Assembly (NCBI GenBank): GCA_021737645.1
Contig: JAIPDO010000007.1
Location: 1-64,000 of the forward strand
DNA length: 64,000 nucleotides
DNA from: Desulfarculaceae bacterium
Lineage (GTDB): Bacteria; Desulfobacterota; Desulfarculia; Desulfarculales; Desulfarculaceae
Direction of reading: 5' to 3'
Shown: piece after piece, positions 1 to 8,376 of the stretch
How positions within the stretch are numbered: position 1 is the stretch's first letter
Layout: each line of letters begins with the position of its first letter
The notes under the pieces: generated by a model
What the model was told of the DNA's origin: nothing
What the model saw: the letters and a program-made list of their open reading frames with translations, nothing else
Database searches by the model: none
Program-made: the position numbers and the translations under genes

Positions 1-161
1 TTCCCCCCCCCTCTCCTTTTTTTATCTCAGTATCTACCTGGCACAGCCAGGTGGTCGTGGGCAAGGCGTCGGGCGAGGGAAAGGAGCAGCTGTAGCCAAG
101 CCTACAGCGAGCCTTGAGCGATGCCGGCAACACAGCCCACGGGCAGTTGGCGAAGCCGGGG

Positions 162-440
162 TTAGGCCTGGTCGAGCTGCATGCTGATGGCCCCCTTGGG
201 GCACACCTCGGCGCAAAGGCCGCAGCCCTTGCAATAGGCCAGGTCGATCACCGCCCGCCCGGTGTCCGGGTCCTTGGTCACCGCCAGGTCCGGGCAGATC
301 AACACGCACAGTTCGCAACCCTGACAGGAGTGTCCCGACAAACAACGGGCCGCTTCCGCCTGGGCCTGTTCCATGGTCATCTCCCCATGCCCGGCGGCAA
401 TCTCGCTCTCGGGCAGGGGGCAAGGCGGACGCAGGCTCAT
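162..440 (-). CDS. 2[4Fe-4S] ferredoxin subunit of a 2-oxoacid oxidoreductase
   Basis: A 92-residue protein with two CxxCxxCxxxC clusters: CQGCELCVLICP near residue 39 and CKGCGLCAEVCP near residue 70. This is the usual delta/ferredoxin subunit layout of pyruvate- or 2-oxoglutarate:ferredoxin oxidoreductases, which takes electrons from the TPP-containing core. Its ATG overlaps the stop of the upstream GltD-like gene (ATGA), so it is the last gene of a translationally coupled five-gene operon. About 30 residues precede the first cluster and have no recognisable motif. The exact 2-oxoacid cannot be read from this subunit. Confidence 0.88.
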   Translation of the reverse strand: MSLRPPCPLPESEIAAGHGEMTMEQAQAEAARCLSGHSCQGCELCVLICPDLAVTKDPDTGRAVIDLAYCKGCGLCAEVCPKGAISMQLDQA

Positions 441-1780
441 GATCGCACCTCTTCCATGATGGCTCGGGCGGCCTTGATTCCTCCGGCCATGGCCTCCACC
501 ACCGTGGCCGGGCCGGTCTGCAAATCCCCGGCCAGGTAAAGCCCTGGAGCCAAGCGCCCCTGGGCATCGCCCTGTAAGTTGTCCAGGCCCAGGCCCGAGG
601 CCCAGGCGTCGGCCTCGCTCTGTTGCCCCAGGGCCAGGATCACGCTGCCCGCCTCCATGCGGCGCTCATCGCCGGGATCGGGCGCAAAGGCCACCCGCCC
701 GTCCGCGGCGGGCTGGCCGGGAGTGGTGCCAAGCACCTTGAGCGCGGCCACAGCGCCGCCCTCCCCTGCCTCCAGGGCCACCGGCTGCACCCGGTAGACC
801 AACTTTAAGCCCTCGGCCTCGGCCGCTTCCAGCTCTTCGGCATAGGCGGGCATCTGCTCGCGGTCGCGGCGATAGGCCAGGGTAACCGCAACGCCCTGGC
901 GCAGGGCCACCCGGGCCGCGTCCAGGGCCACGTTGCCCCCGCCCACCACCACCACCGGCGCGGTGAGTTGGGGCGGGCAATCCAGTGCGGCCTCGCGCAA
1001 GAAGTCCAGGCCCTGCCATACGCCCTTGAGATCCTCGCCAGGTAGCCCGGACCGCTTGGCCTGGGGCGCGCCGCAGGCCAGGATCACCGCATCGTAGTCA
1101 TCGCGCAGCCCGGCCACGTCCTCGGGCGTCAGGGCTTGTCCCAGCTTGAACTCCACCCCGTGGGCCAAGATGTAATCCAGATCCCGTTGCAGGTCAATGC
1201 GCGGCAGGCGGAAGTCGGGGATGGCCCAGGCCAGCATGCCCCCGGCCATGGGCTGTGCGTCGTAGACCACGGCCTGAGCGCCATTGCGGGCCAGCTCCCA
1301 GGCGGCGGCCAGACCGGCCGGTCCGGCGCCCACAACCGCCACCTTGGCCTTGGCCGTTCCCTGGGGCGCGGCGGGCTCGGGGCGCGGGGCCTGGGCAGCG
1401 AAACGCTTCAGGTCGCGGATGGACGGCGGCGCTTGCACCGTTGCCGAGAAGCAAGCTTGTTGACAGGGATGGTGGCAAACTTGGCCCAGCACCGAAGGCA
1501 GAGGGTTGTCCCGGAGGATAACCTCCAAAGCGCCTTGCTGGTCGCCCTTTGCCAAACAGGCCAAGTAGCCGTTGATGTCCTGGCCCAGGGGACAGGCATC
1601 CTGGCAAGGGGCCAAGTCTTCATTGCCCTGGGTTGCTTGGGGGGCCAGGGCGGCCCGCATGGTTCCGGTTTCGCCTTCAGCCAAATCCGGGCTGGCCAGG
1701 GCCGGGCAGGCGCCCCGGCAGATGCCGCATACTCCGCAAAGTGCCTCGTTCACCAAAGGCACGTGAGTTCTGCCTTCCAT
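437..1780 (-). CDS. GltD/NfnB-like FAD/NAD(P)H oxidoreductase with N-terminal Fe-S motif
   Basis: A 447-residue protein. Residues 1-30 hold one CGVCGICRGACP cluster motif. A GltD-type Cys-rich segment follows (CQDACP, then CHHPCQQAC). A FAD Rossmann fold begins at VAVVGAGPAGLAAAW, an NAD(P) fold has VVVVGGGNVALDAA, and the C-terminal FAD motif is GLYLAGDLQTGPATV. In glutamate synthase and NfnAB this fold moves electrons between NAD(P)H and Fe-S clusters. Placed between the KOR gamma gene and the ferredoxin gene, it probably links the oxidoreductase to the pyridine nucleotide pool. The start is an ATG behind GGAGG. Bifurcation is possible but not shown by the sequence. Confidence 0.85.
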   Translation of the reverse strand: MEGRTHVPLVNEALCGVCGICRGACPALASPDLAEGETGTMRAALAPQATQGNEDLAPCQDACPLGQDINGYLACLAKGDQQGALEVILRDNPLPSVLGQVCHHPCQQACFSATVQAPPSIRDLKRFAAQAPRPEPAAPQGTAKAKVAVVGAGPAGLAAAWELARNGAQAVVYDAQPMAGGMLAWAIPDFRLPRIDLQRDLDYILAHGVEFKLGQALTPEDVAGLRDDYDAVILACGAPQAKRSGLPGEDLKGVWQGLDFLREAALDCPPQLTAPVVVVGGGNVALDAARVALRQGVAVTLAYRRDREQMPAYAEELEAAEAEGLKLVYRVQPVALEAGEGGAVAALKVLGTTPGQPAADGRVAFAPDPGDERRMEAGSVILALGQQSEADAWASGLGLDNLQGDAQGRLAPGLYLAGDLQTGPATVVEAMAGGIKAARAIMEEVRS

Positions 1781-1781
1781 G

Positions 1782-2324
1782 TCAGGCCACCTCCCAGGCG
1801 CGGCCCATATCCAGGCCCTTGGCCAGTGCCGCCTTGTTCAACTCCGCGAATCGCTCGGGCACCAGGCTCACCAGAGTCCGCTCCAGCACCTCGGTCTGGA
1901 ACCAGCCGGTCACCCCGGCCACCAGGCCCACCCAGATCACGTTGGCCACCTGGCGGTTTTTGAACTCGTCCAGGGCCAGGGAGGTCACCTTGGCTCCGTA
2001 GCGGTCATGGGGAGCGTTGGGCTCCACCATGCCGGAGTCAAAGAGCACCCTGCCCTCAGGCGCTACGCCCGAGGCGTAGGTGTCATAGGCCCCTTGGCTC
2101 ATGGCCACCAACAGGTCGGGCTGCTGAACGTGGGGGTAGTCAATCTCTTGGCCATCCAGCACCAAATCGGCTCGGGCGCCCCCACCCCGGGCCTGGGCTC
2201 CGTAAGAGTTGGAGCCCGCCGCGTACAGGCCCTGATCCACCGCGGCCTGCCCCAGCAGCACCCCGGCCAAGACCACGCCCTGGCCTCCCAGTCCGGCCAA
2301 ACGAATTTCCTTGCGCTCAGTCAT
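1782..2324 (-). CDS. korC: 2-oxoacid:ferredoxin oxidoreductase, gamma subunit
   Basis: About 180 residues. The N-terminus RLAGLGGQGVVLAGVLLGQ is the signature of the gamma subunit of 2-oxoacid:acceptor oxidoreductases, followed by SYGAQARGGG, also typical. I chose the ATG at 2324 (MTERKEIRLAG) rather than the GTG three codons upstream in the ORF track. It overlaps the end of the beta gene, as expected for coupled translation. With alpha and beta it forms the TPP-dependent core that oxidatively decarboxylates a 2-oxoacid to acyl-CoA. Whether the substrate is 2-oxoglutarate, a branched-chain 2-oxoacid or pyruvate is undecided, so the symbol is provisional. Confidence 0.87.
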   Translation of the reverse strand: MTERKEIRLAGLGGQGVVLAGVLLGQAAVDQGLYAAGSNSYGAQARGGGARADLVLDGQEIDYPHVQQPDLLVAMSQGAYDTYASGVAPEGRVLFDSGMVEPNAPHDRYGAKVTSLALDEFKNRQVANVIWVGLVAGVTGWFQTEVLERTLVSLVPERFAELNKAALAKGLDMGRAWEVA

Positions 2325-3072
2325 TGAACTCACCCAACAGTAAGGTGTCCTCCGCGCCGTCCGGCGCGCAGGCCCCTTCTGCCCCGCTTTGGCATAACCC
2401 GCGCAAACGCTCGTACATGGCCCCCGCCGAGTCCAGCTTGTTGCGCCGCCCGTATTGGGTGGGACAGGGGCTCAGCACGTCAACGAAGGCGAAGTCCGGC
2501 GAGGCGATGGCTTTTTTCAGATAGCCGATCAACTCATAGGGCCGGGTAACCGCTCCCCGAGCCACGTAGGGCGCGCCCGCTCCCTTGACCAGCTTGACCA
2601 GGTCAAAGGGCCGGTAGGGGTTGCCCGTCACGCTGGTGGCGGTGAGGTGCCCCTGGGGGGTGGTGGGGGCCATCTGCCCGCCGGTCATGCCGTAGATCAT
2701 GTTGTTGGCGCAGATGACCGTAAGCTCCAGGTTGCGCCGGGCCGCGTGGATCAGGTGATTGCCTCCGATGGAAGCCAGGTCGCCGTCCCCGGAAATGACG
2801 ATCACCTTAAGCTCCGGGTTGGCCGCCTTGGCTCCGGTGGCAAACGCCACCGCGCGGCCATGCAGGGTGTGCAGGGTGTCGGCGGCGAAGTTGGGGCTGG
2901 GAATCCAGGCCGCGCAGCCGATGCCCGAAACGAACAGGGTGTTGGTCATGTCCAGCTCGAGCTGGTCTATGGCCCTGAGCAGGGAGCCCATGAGCACCCC
3001 GTGGCCGCAGCCCGGGCAAAAAGGCGTGGTCTTTACCTCGGGCCGCAGGTATTTCTCCATGGAGCGGGCCAT
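2317..3072 (-). CDS. korB: 2-oxoacid:ferredoxin oxidoreductase, beta (TPP-binding) subunit
   Basis: A 251-residue protein. FCPGCGHGVLMGSL near residue 18 is the conserved N-terminal motif. The TPP/Mg2+ motif GDGDLASIGGNH sits near residue 95, continuing into NNMIYGMTGGQMAPTTP. This size and motif set match the small beta subunits of four-subunit KOR/VOR enzymes. The start codon overlaps the alpha stop (TGATG) and the end overlaps the gamma gene, so the three are tightly coupled. It lacks the long Fe-S extension of single-chain PFOR, so the cluster is supplied by the separate ferredoxin subunit. Confidence 0.92.
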   Translation of the reverse strand: MARSMEKYLRPEVKTTPFCPGCGHGVLMGSLLRAIDQLELDMTNTLFVSGIGCAAWIPSPNFAADTLHTLHGRAVAFATGAKAANPELKVIVISGDGDLASIGGNHLIHAARRNLELTVICANNMIYGMTGGQMAPTTPQGHLTATSVTGNPYRPFDLVKLVKGAGAPYVARGAVTRPYELIGYLKKAIASPDFAFVDVLSPCPTQYGRRNKLDSAGAMYERLRGLCQSGAEGACAPDGAEDTLLLGEFND

Positions 3073-4217
3073 CAGCGCATCTCCCCCAGCGCGGCGAGAA
3101 TGCTCGCCGGGCTGATGGTGCTGCCGTTGACCTGAGTCAGCGACTTCACCGGCGTGTCTCCGGCGGCGGAGCGCACCAGGCCGTCCACTTGGCCCAGGTT
3201 CATCTCCGGCACCAAAAAGCCCTTGGCCCCCTGGGCTACCCGAGTGATCAACCCGTCGTCAAAGGGCCAGATGGTTATCAGGCGCAGCAGGCCCACGGCC
3301 AGGCCGTCCTGGCGGGCCTGGCGCACCGCGCGTAGCGCCGCCCGGGCTGTAAAGCCGTAGGCCACCACCACCAACTCGGCGTCATCCAGATAGTAGCCCT
3401 CGTGACGGCAGATCTCGGCCTTGCGGCTGAGCACCTTTTGGCTCAGGCGGCGCACCAGGCTGTCGTGGAAGGCCGGGCCCTCGGTCTTGCGATAGCCCCA
3501 CTGGTCGTGGGTGGAGCCGGTGACCAAGAGGTTCTCCCCCATCCCAAAACCGGGCATGGAGGGAATGCCGTCCGCAGCATCGCAGCCAAAGGGTGGCTGT
3601 TTGGGAACATAGTCACGGTCGTATATTTCCAGGGTCTCGGGCAGATCCACCCGCTCGCGCAGATGGCCGGTGGCCTCTTCGGCCAGCAGGAAGGCCGGCA
3701 CCCTCAGACGCTCGGCCAAGTTGAAGGCCTCAACGGTGAGGCTGAACATCTCCTGCACCGACCAGGGCGACAGGGCCACCACCTGATAGTCGCCGTGGGA
3801 GCCCCATTTCACGGCCATGATATCCCCAGCCCCCACCTTGGTGGCCTGTCCGGTGCAGGGCCCGGCCCGCTGCACGTCCACCAAGACCACCGGGGTCTCG
3901 GTGAAGGCGGCGTAGCCCAGGCACTCCTGCATGAGGCTAAGCCCCGGCCCGCTGGTGGCGGTCATGGCCTTGGCCCCGGACCAGGAAGCGCCCACCACCG
4001 ATGAGATGGAGGCAATCTCGTCCTCCATCTGCATGAAGGCGCCGCCCCTGGGAACCAGCTCCCGGCTCATGTACTCCATGATTTCCGAGGAGGGGGTGAT
4101 GGGGTAGCCGCCGTAGTAGCGGCAGCCGGCGGCAATGGCGCCCTCGGCGGCGGCATCGTTGCCTGATAAATAGCGTGAGCCCGCTTTCACGGGATTGGTC
4201 ACCGTAGTCAATGGCAT
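3072..4217 (-). CDS. korA: 2-oxoacid:ferredoxin oxidoreductase, alpha subunit
   Basis: About 381 residues starting at MPLTTVTNPVKAGSRYL. The PITPSSEIMEYM motif and the EDEIASISSVVGASW segment are typical of the pyrimidine-binding alpha subunit of KOR/VOR enzymes. The ORF track begins 23 codons earlier, but those codons are basic and low-complexity, whereas the ATG at 4217 lies behind a GGGAAAGGG ribosome-binding site. A promoter with good -35 and -10 boxes lies about 140 nt upstream. First gene of the operon. It would give low-potential electrons and acyl-CoA to, or recover them from, the surrounding acyl-CoA pathways. Confidence 0.9.
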   Translation of the reverse strand: MPLTTVTNPVKAGSRYLSGNDAAAEGAIAAGCRYYGGYPITPSSEIMEYMSRELVPRGGAFMQMEDEIASISSVVGASWSGAKAMTATSGPGLSLMQECLGYAAFTETPVVLVDVQRAGPCTGQATKVGAGDIMAVKWGSHGDYQVVALSPWSVQEMFSLTVEAFNLAERLRVPAFLLAEEATGHLRERVDLPETLEIYDRDYVPKQPPFGCDAADGIPSMPGFGMGENLLVTGSTHDQWGYRKTEGPAFHDSLVRRLSQKVLSRKAEICRHEGYYLDDAELVVVAYGFTARAALRAVRQARQDGLAVGLLRLITIWPFDDGLITRVAQGAKGFLVPEMNLGQVDGLVRSAAGDTPVKSLTQVNGSTISPASILAALGEMR

Positions 4218-4355
4218 GACCGGACCCTTTCCCAAAAATAAGAGCTGCCAGGCCCGGTTGGGCCTTGGCCCGGGCCGCTTCCGCACGGCAGCGCCCGGCT
4301 GTTATACGCGTTATTTCAGCGTGTTACACACTACATTCAAAACAATATATCATAT

Positions 4356-4384
4356 TTTATATCATTTCTCATAAACAGTTGCAA
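4356..4384 (-). promoter_or_regulatory. sigma70-type promoter for the korABC operon
   Basis: On the minus strand TTGCAA (4379-4384) and TATAAA (4356-4361) are separated by 17 bp, close to the sigma70 consensus, in an AT-rich patch upstream of korA. Inferred from sequence only. Confidence 0.6.
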
Positions 4385-4440
4385 ACCATGAAGTTACAAG
4401 ATAACTACCCGGCGGCCCTGAAAAAGACCCCGCCAAATCA

Positions 4441-4467
4441 AGGGGCCGGCCTTTAAGACCGGCCCCT
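4441..4467 (-). terminator. Hairpin downstream of the acyl-CoA ligase gene
   Basis: AGGGGCCGG pairs perfectly with CCGGCCCCT across a 9-nt loop, about 55 nt beyond the stop of the ligase gene. The minus-strand sequence after the stem has only a short T run (TCTTTTT) about 15 nt away, so the terminator is plausible but not classical. Confidence 0.5.
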
Positions 4468-4521
4468 CGCCCAGCTTGACTAAACCTGGCGCGCAGAACA
4501 AACCTAGTTTCGGTCCCCGGC

Positions 4522-6042
4522 CTAGAACGTAATGTCTCGCAATTGCCTCTTGAGCACCTTGCCCGAGGCGTTGCGGGGCAGCTCATCCACGAAATCCACC
4601 CGCTTGGGCTTTTTGTAGCTGGCCAGGTTTTGTTTGCAAAACTCGATCACCTCCTGGCTGCTCAACTTTTTGCCAGGCATGGTGACCACGAAAACCCGGG
4701 CGCTCTCGCCCCAGGTGGGATCGGGCATGGCCACCATGGCCGCTTCCAAAATATCCGGATGGGTGGCCAGGACCTCCTCCACCTCCCGGGGGTAGATGTT
4801 TTCGCCGCCACTGACAATCATGTCCTTTTTGCGGTCCACGAAGAAAAAGAAGCCTTCTTCGTCCATGTAGGCCAGATCGCCGGTGTGCAGCCAGCCCTTG
4901 CGAAGGGCCTTGGCGGTGGCCTCGGGGTCGTCGTGGTATCTGGGCATCACGTTGGGACCACGGCACACGATCTCGCCCACCTGGCCCACCGGCGCTTCCC
5001 GGTCGTTTTCGTCGAATACGCGCACCTCCGAAAAAACCACGGCCCGGCCAATCGAACCGTCCTTGCGCAGGCAGTCACGACCCTTGAGGATGGTAGCTAC
5101 CGGCGATACCTCGGTGCAGCCGTAGATGTCGTAGAGGCCATCGATGTTGGGGAAAAACGCCATAATCTCTTTTTTGGTGGCCACGGAAAGCCGGTCCGCG
5201 CCCACGGTGCACTTGGTAACCGAGGTGGTATCGTACTTGTCCGCCCCCGGATGCCGCAGCAACAGGTTGTACATGGCCGGGGAACCGGAGATAGTGGTGA
5301 CCCGCTCGCGCTCGATGCACTCCAAGACCATTTGCGGCTCGAACTTGACCGCCAAGATGCAGGTGCCGCCCAGAGCCAGTTGCACGGTTAGGTGGTGGTT
5401 GAGCGGCGCGCTGTGGTGCAAGGGGCCCACGATGATGGCCACCTGCCCGGCATCGTCGTCGCGGCCATGGATGATGTTGACCGCGTTCCAGAGAATATTG
5501 CGGTGGGTGAGCACTGCGCCCTTGGGCTTGCCGGTGGTGCCGGAGGTGTAGATGATCTGGCAGGTATCGTCCTCACCGATTTGGCTGGAGGTTGGCGTAT
5601 AGGCGCCGCCCTGCAAAAAGTCCTCGTAGTCCAGAGCCGCGCCCCCGACAGGCGAGCCGGGGCACAAAAACAGCCGCACCGTTTGCAGGTGCTCCCTGAT
5701 GCCGTCCAGCACCCCGGTGAACTCGGGACCGTGAATCAGGGCCTTGGCCTGGGAGTTTTCCAGGATAAAAACGATCTCGGGACCAACCAGGCGGAAGTTG
5801 ACCGGCACCGCCACCATCCCCACCCTGGTCAGGGCCAAGTAAGATTCCACGAAGTAGTCGGTGTTGTGGGACAGCAGGGCCACCCGGTCGCCCGGCTTGA
5901 GGCCTTGGTTCAGCAAGGCCCCGGCCAGCCGACCCGCCCTGTCGTCCAACTCGGCGTAGGTGCGCCTGGTCTCACCGCTGACCAGTGCCGTCCGCCCGCC
6001 GTATTTGGCCACCGTGTTGTCTAAGATACCGCCTAAGTTCAC
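4522..6042 (-). CDS. Acyl-CoA synthetase (AMP-forming, class I adenylate-forming family)
   Basis: A 506-residue protein activating a carboxylic acid to its CoA thioester through an acyl-adenylate. The P-loop reads IIYTSGTTGKPKGAV near residue 170. The A5-like motif is YDIYGCTEVSP, the hinge GWLHTGDLAYMDEEG, and the C-terminal lysine motif PRNASGKVLKRQLRD. Length fits medium/long-chain or aryl-CoA ligases, and no membrane segment is visible. The start is a GTG preceded by GGGTGGTGCGGT. It is the last gene of the minus-strand run that continues up to 16.7 kb, separated from the preceding dehydrogenase by a hairpin. Substrate is not readable. Confidence 0.88.
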   Translation of the reverse strand: MNLGGILDNTVAKYGGRTALVSGETRRTYAELDDRAGRLAGALLNQGLKPGDRVALLSHNTDYFVESYLALTRVGMVAVPVNFRLVGPEIVFILENSQAKALIHGPEFTGVLDGIREHLQTVRLFLCPGSPVGGAALDYEDFLQGGAYTPTSSQIGEDDTCQIIYTSGTTGKPKGAVLTHRNILWNAVNIIHGRDDDAGQVAIIVGPLHHSAPLNHHLTVQLALGGTCILAVKFEPQMVLECIERERVTTISGSPAMYNLLLRHPGADKYDTTSVTKCTVGADRLSVATKKEIMAFFPNIDGLYDIYGCTEVSPVATILKGRDCLRKDGSIGRAVVFSEVRVFDENDREAPVGQVGEIVCRGPNVMPRYHDDPEATAKALRKGWLHTGDLAYMDEEGFFFFVDRKKDMIVSGGENIYPREVEEVLATHPDILEAAMVAMPDPTWGESARVFVVTMPGKKLSSQEVIEFCKQNLASYKKPKRVDFVDELPRNASGKVLKRQLRDITF

Positions 6043-6119
6043 ACCGCACCACCCGCTGGAGAGGCCTCTGCTTGGGCCAAAAGCCGATCATGGGAACCGA
6101 CGATTTCACAAATATCGAA

Positions 6120-6160
6120 CGGCCGTCCCCCGGCAATATCATGAGGACGGCCGCTTTTTT
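6120..6160. terminator. Hairpin between acyl-CoA dehydrogenase and ligase genes
   Basis: CGGCCGTCC pairs with GGACGGCCG over a 16-nt loop. A T run follows on the plus strand (CTTTTTT) and an A run precedes it on the minus strand. It sits just after the stop of the dehydrogenase, so it may attenuate read-through into the ligase gene; orientation is ambiguous. Confidence 0.45.
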
Positions 6161-6162
6161 GC

Positions 6163-7311
6163 CTAGCGCTTTTTCAAAAGGTTGCGGGCTATGACCAGGC
6201 GCATGATCTCGTTGGTGCCTTCGTATATCTGGGTGATCTTGGCGTCGCGCATGTGGCGCTCCATGGGGTATTCCTTGCAATACCCGTAACCACCCAGTAT
6301 CTGCACACCCTCCACCGCGGCGGACATGGCTGCATCGCTGGCGAACATCTTGGCCATGGCCGAGTTTTTCTCGAAGTGCCCGTGCTGGTCTTCCATCCAG
6401 GCCGCCTTGAGCAGCAGCAACTCAGCCGCCTCCAGCGATGTGGCCATGTCGGCCAGCTTCCATTGGATGGCCTGGAAGGCGGATATGGGACGCCCGAACT
6501 GCTCGCGCTCCCCGGCGTACTGCACCGCCTCTTCCAGCACCGCCTTGCCGATGCCCAGGGCCTGGGAACCGATGCCGATGCGCCCGCTGTCCAGGGTGGT
6601 GAGCATCTGCCTGAGGCCCGCGCCCGGCTCACCCAGGATGTTGTCCTTGGGAATGCGCGCGTCTTCGAACACCAACTCCGATGTGCCCGAGGCGCAGATG
6701 CCCATCTTGTCTTCCACCCGACCCACGGAAAAACCGGGGGTGTTCTCCAAGTCCACGATGAACGAACTGATGCCCTTGGCCCCGGCGTCTTTGTCGGTCA
6801 CCGCCGCGATCACCGCGTAGGAGGCCACGTTGCCGTTGGTGATGAACTTCTTTTCGCCGTTGAGCACCCACTGATCGCCGTCCAAGACCGCGGTGGTGCG
6901 CAGGGATGCGGGGTCGCTGCCCGCTCCGGCCTCGGTAAGGCCGTAGCAGCCGATCTTGGCTCCGCTGGCCACGGGGCTGAGGAAGGCTTTTTTCTGCTCC
7001 TCAGTGCCAAAGGTCATCACCGGGAAGCAGTACAGGGAATTGTTTACGCTCATGATCACGCCCACGCTGGCGTCGCCCCGGGAAATCTCGCTCAGAGCCA
7101 GCACGTAGGACACATAATCCATGCCCGCGCCGCCATACTCCTCAGGCACCGCGATACCCATGAAGCCCAGCTCACCCAGGGCGGCACAGGCCTCGGCCGG
7201 GTGCTCGTGGTTCTCGTCGAAATGTGCCGCCTTGGGCTTGAGGTCATCGTCGGCGATGCGAGCCGCCGTCTCCTTGACCATCTGTTGTTCTTCCGTAAAT
7301 GCGAAATTCAT
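6163..7311 (-). CDS. Acyl-CoA dehydrogenase (short/medium-chain type)
   Basis: A 382-residue flavoprotein with the usual ACAD layout: N-terminal helical domain, central beta domain with GLTEAGAGSDPASL and NGEKKFITNG, and C-terminal helices. The catalytic glutamate is in the usual place, in IYEGTNEIMRLVIAR near the C-terminus. The family oxidises an acyl-CoA to the trans-2-enoyl-CoA and passes electrons to ETF. It is separated from the 3-hydroxyacyl-CoA dehydrogenase gene upstream by a hairpin, so it may be expressed at lower level than the main operon. Confidence 0.92.
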   Translation of the reverse strand: MNFAFTEEQQMVKETAARIADDDLKPKAAHFDENHEHPAEACAALGELGFMGIAVPEEYGGAGMDYVSYVLALSEISRGDASVGVIMSVNNSLYCFPVMTFGTEEQKKAFLSPVASGAKIGCYGLTEAGAGSDPASLRTTAVLDGDQWVLNGEKKFITNGNVASYAVIAAVTDKDAGAKGISSFIVDLENTPGFSVGRVEDKMGICASGTSELVFEDARIPKDNILGEPGAGLRQMLTTLDSGRIGIGSQALGIGKAVLEEAVQYAGEREQFGRPISAFQAIQWKLADMATSLEAAELLLLKAAWMEDQHGHFEKNSAMAKMFASDAAMSAAVEGVQILGGYGYCKEYPMERHMRDAKITQIYEGTNEIMRLVIARNLLKKR

Positions 7312-7376
7312 TTTTCCAGCCTTTTATCTTTACAAGCGATGACGGCCTATTTCCGCCCCACCATGTGCGTAACAAA

Positions 7377-7415
7377 CCCTCGAGGCCCAAGGGCAGCTGC
7401 GATAGGCCTCAAGGG
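7377..7415 (-). terminator. Probable terminator downstream of the 3-hydroxyacyl-CoA dehydrogenase gene
   Basis: CCCTCGAGGCC pairs with GGCCTCAAGGG with one mismatch, and on the minus strand TTTGTT follows the stem. It lies 50 nt beyond the stop of the 7465-8337 gene, marking a likely partial end of the eight-gene operon. Confidence 0.55.
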
Positions 7416-7464
7416 TTCGTTCGCTGACAAGAGCGGCAAAAGCCCAGAACAGCGGGAGTCTGTC

Positions 7465-8337
7465 CTAATCTATGCGCTTGCCGTCCTTGTCGTAGTCGTA
7501 CCAGCCCTTGCCGGTCTTGCGGCCCAGGTGCCCGGCCTCCACTTTGCGCCGGAGAATGGACGGCGGATAGAAGCGCGGGTCTTTTTCCTCGTCATACACG
7601 TTAGTGTAGGCCATGAGCTGCACATCCAGGCCCACCAGGTCCGAGGTCTCCAAGGGGCCCATCTTGCGGCCGAAAGCCAGGCGGAAGCCGGTGTCGATGT
7701 CCTTGGGGGTGGAGACTTTCTGCTCCACCAGGCGGTAGGCCTCCATGTTGAGCAGCATATTGCAGCGGTTCAAGATGAAACCGGCGATGTCGCTGTCCAC
7801 CCGGATGGGCTCCTTGCCCAAAAAGCGGACGAACTCCACCCCGGCGGCCATGGTCTCTTCGCTGGTGGAGATACCCTTGATCACTTCCACCGCGTTCAGC
7901 ATGGGCACCGGGTTGAAGAAGTGCAGGCCCAGCACCCGCTCGGGATGCTCCAGCCCACCGCCGATGGCGCTGATGGGAATGGCCGAGGTGTTGGAAGCCA
8001 ATAGGCACTGGGCGCTCACGGCCTTCTCCAATTTGCCGAAGACGTCCCTCTTCACCTCGATGCTCTCGAACACCGCCTCCACCACCAGGTCGGCGTCGGC
8101 GCCGGCGGCGTAGTCTTGGCTGGCGGTGATGCGCCCCATCACCGTGTCCTTGTCATCGGCTATCTTGCCTTTGTCGGCCAGCTTGCCCACCGACCAGGCG
8201 ATGGTCTTTAGGGCCTTGTCCAGCATCTCCTGAGAAACGTCGGTCATCACCACCTGCAAGCCGGACTGGGCGCAAACCTGCACGATTCCCGAGCCCATGG
8301 TCCCGCAGCCCACCACCATTACTTTCTTGATATTCAT
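7465..8337 (-). CDS. 3-hydroxyacyl-CoA (3-hydroxybutyryl-CoA) dehydrogenase
   Basis: A 290-residue stand-alone L-3-hydroxyacyl-CoA dehydrogenase. The NAD-binding motif VMVVGCGTMGSGIVQVCAQ is at the N-terminus. The active-site histidine and asparagine are in GLHFFNPVPMLNAVEVI, and the second asparagine is in GFILNRCNML. It oxidises 3-hydroxyacyl-CoA to 3-ketoacyl-CoA with NAD+. The ATG lies behind GGAGGG. It is 39 nt downstream of the thiolase gene, so the two steps are co-transcribed. A second, more divergent paralogue lies at 57630-58508. Confidence 0.93.
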   Translation of the reverse strand: MNIKKVMVVGCGTMGSGIVQVCAQSGLQVVMTDVSQEMLDKALKTIAWSVGKLADKGKIADDKDTVMGRITASQDYAAGADADLVVEAVFESIEVKRDVFGKLEKAVSAQCLLASNTSAIPISAIGGGLEHPERVLGLHFFNPVPMLNAVEVIKGISTSEETMAAGVEFVRFLGKEPIRVDSDIAGFILNRCNMLLNMEAYRLVEQKVSTPKDIDTGFRLAFGRKMGPLETSDLVGLDVQLMAYTNVYDEEKDPRFYPPSILRRKVEAGHLGRKTGKGWYDYDKDGKRID

Positions 8338-8376
8338 TTCAGACCCTCCGACGGTCTAGGTACGATTTAAAAAGCC

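Larger units (their letters stand above)
4218..4521. other. AT-rich promoter/terminator region between korA and the acyl-CoA ligase
   Basis: No gene is supported here. The korA side holds a promoter and a lone half-site CGCGTTA (about 4307) related to the palindrome found elsewhere. The ligase side holds a 9-bp hairpin. The ORFs at 4265-4456 and 4362-4586 have no ribosome-binding site or family resemblance. Confidence 0.6.

Noticed and set aside
36-52. Hairpin ACCTGGC-ACA-GCCAGGT considered as terminator of the KOR operon
   Set aside because: The T run lies on the wrong side for minus-strand transcription; on the coding strand the stem is followed by a mixed sequence.
4301-4325. Possible TAACGCA-type operator upstream of korA
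   Set aside because: Only the right half-site (CGCGTTA) is present; the left arm does not match, so it is not counted as a copy.
6253-8004. 583-residue plus-strand ORF
   Set aside because: It runs antisense across the acyl-CoA dehydrogenase and 3-hydroxyacyl-CoA dehydrogenase genes, has no family motif, and is explained by high GC at third codon positions keeping antisense frames open.
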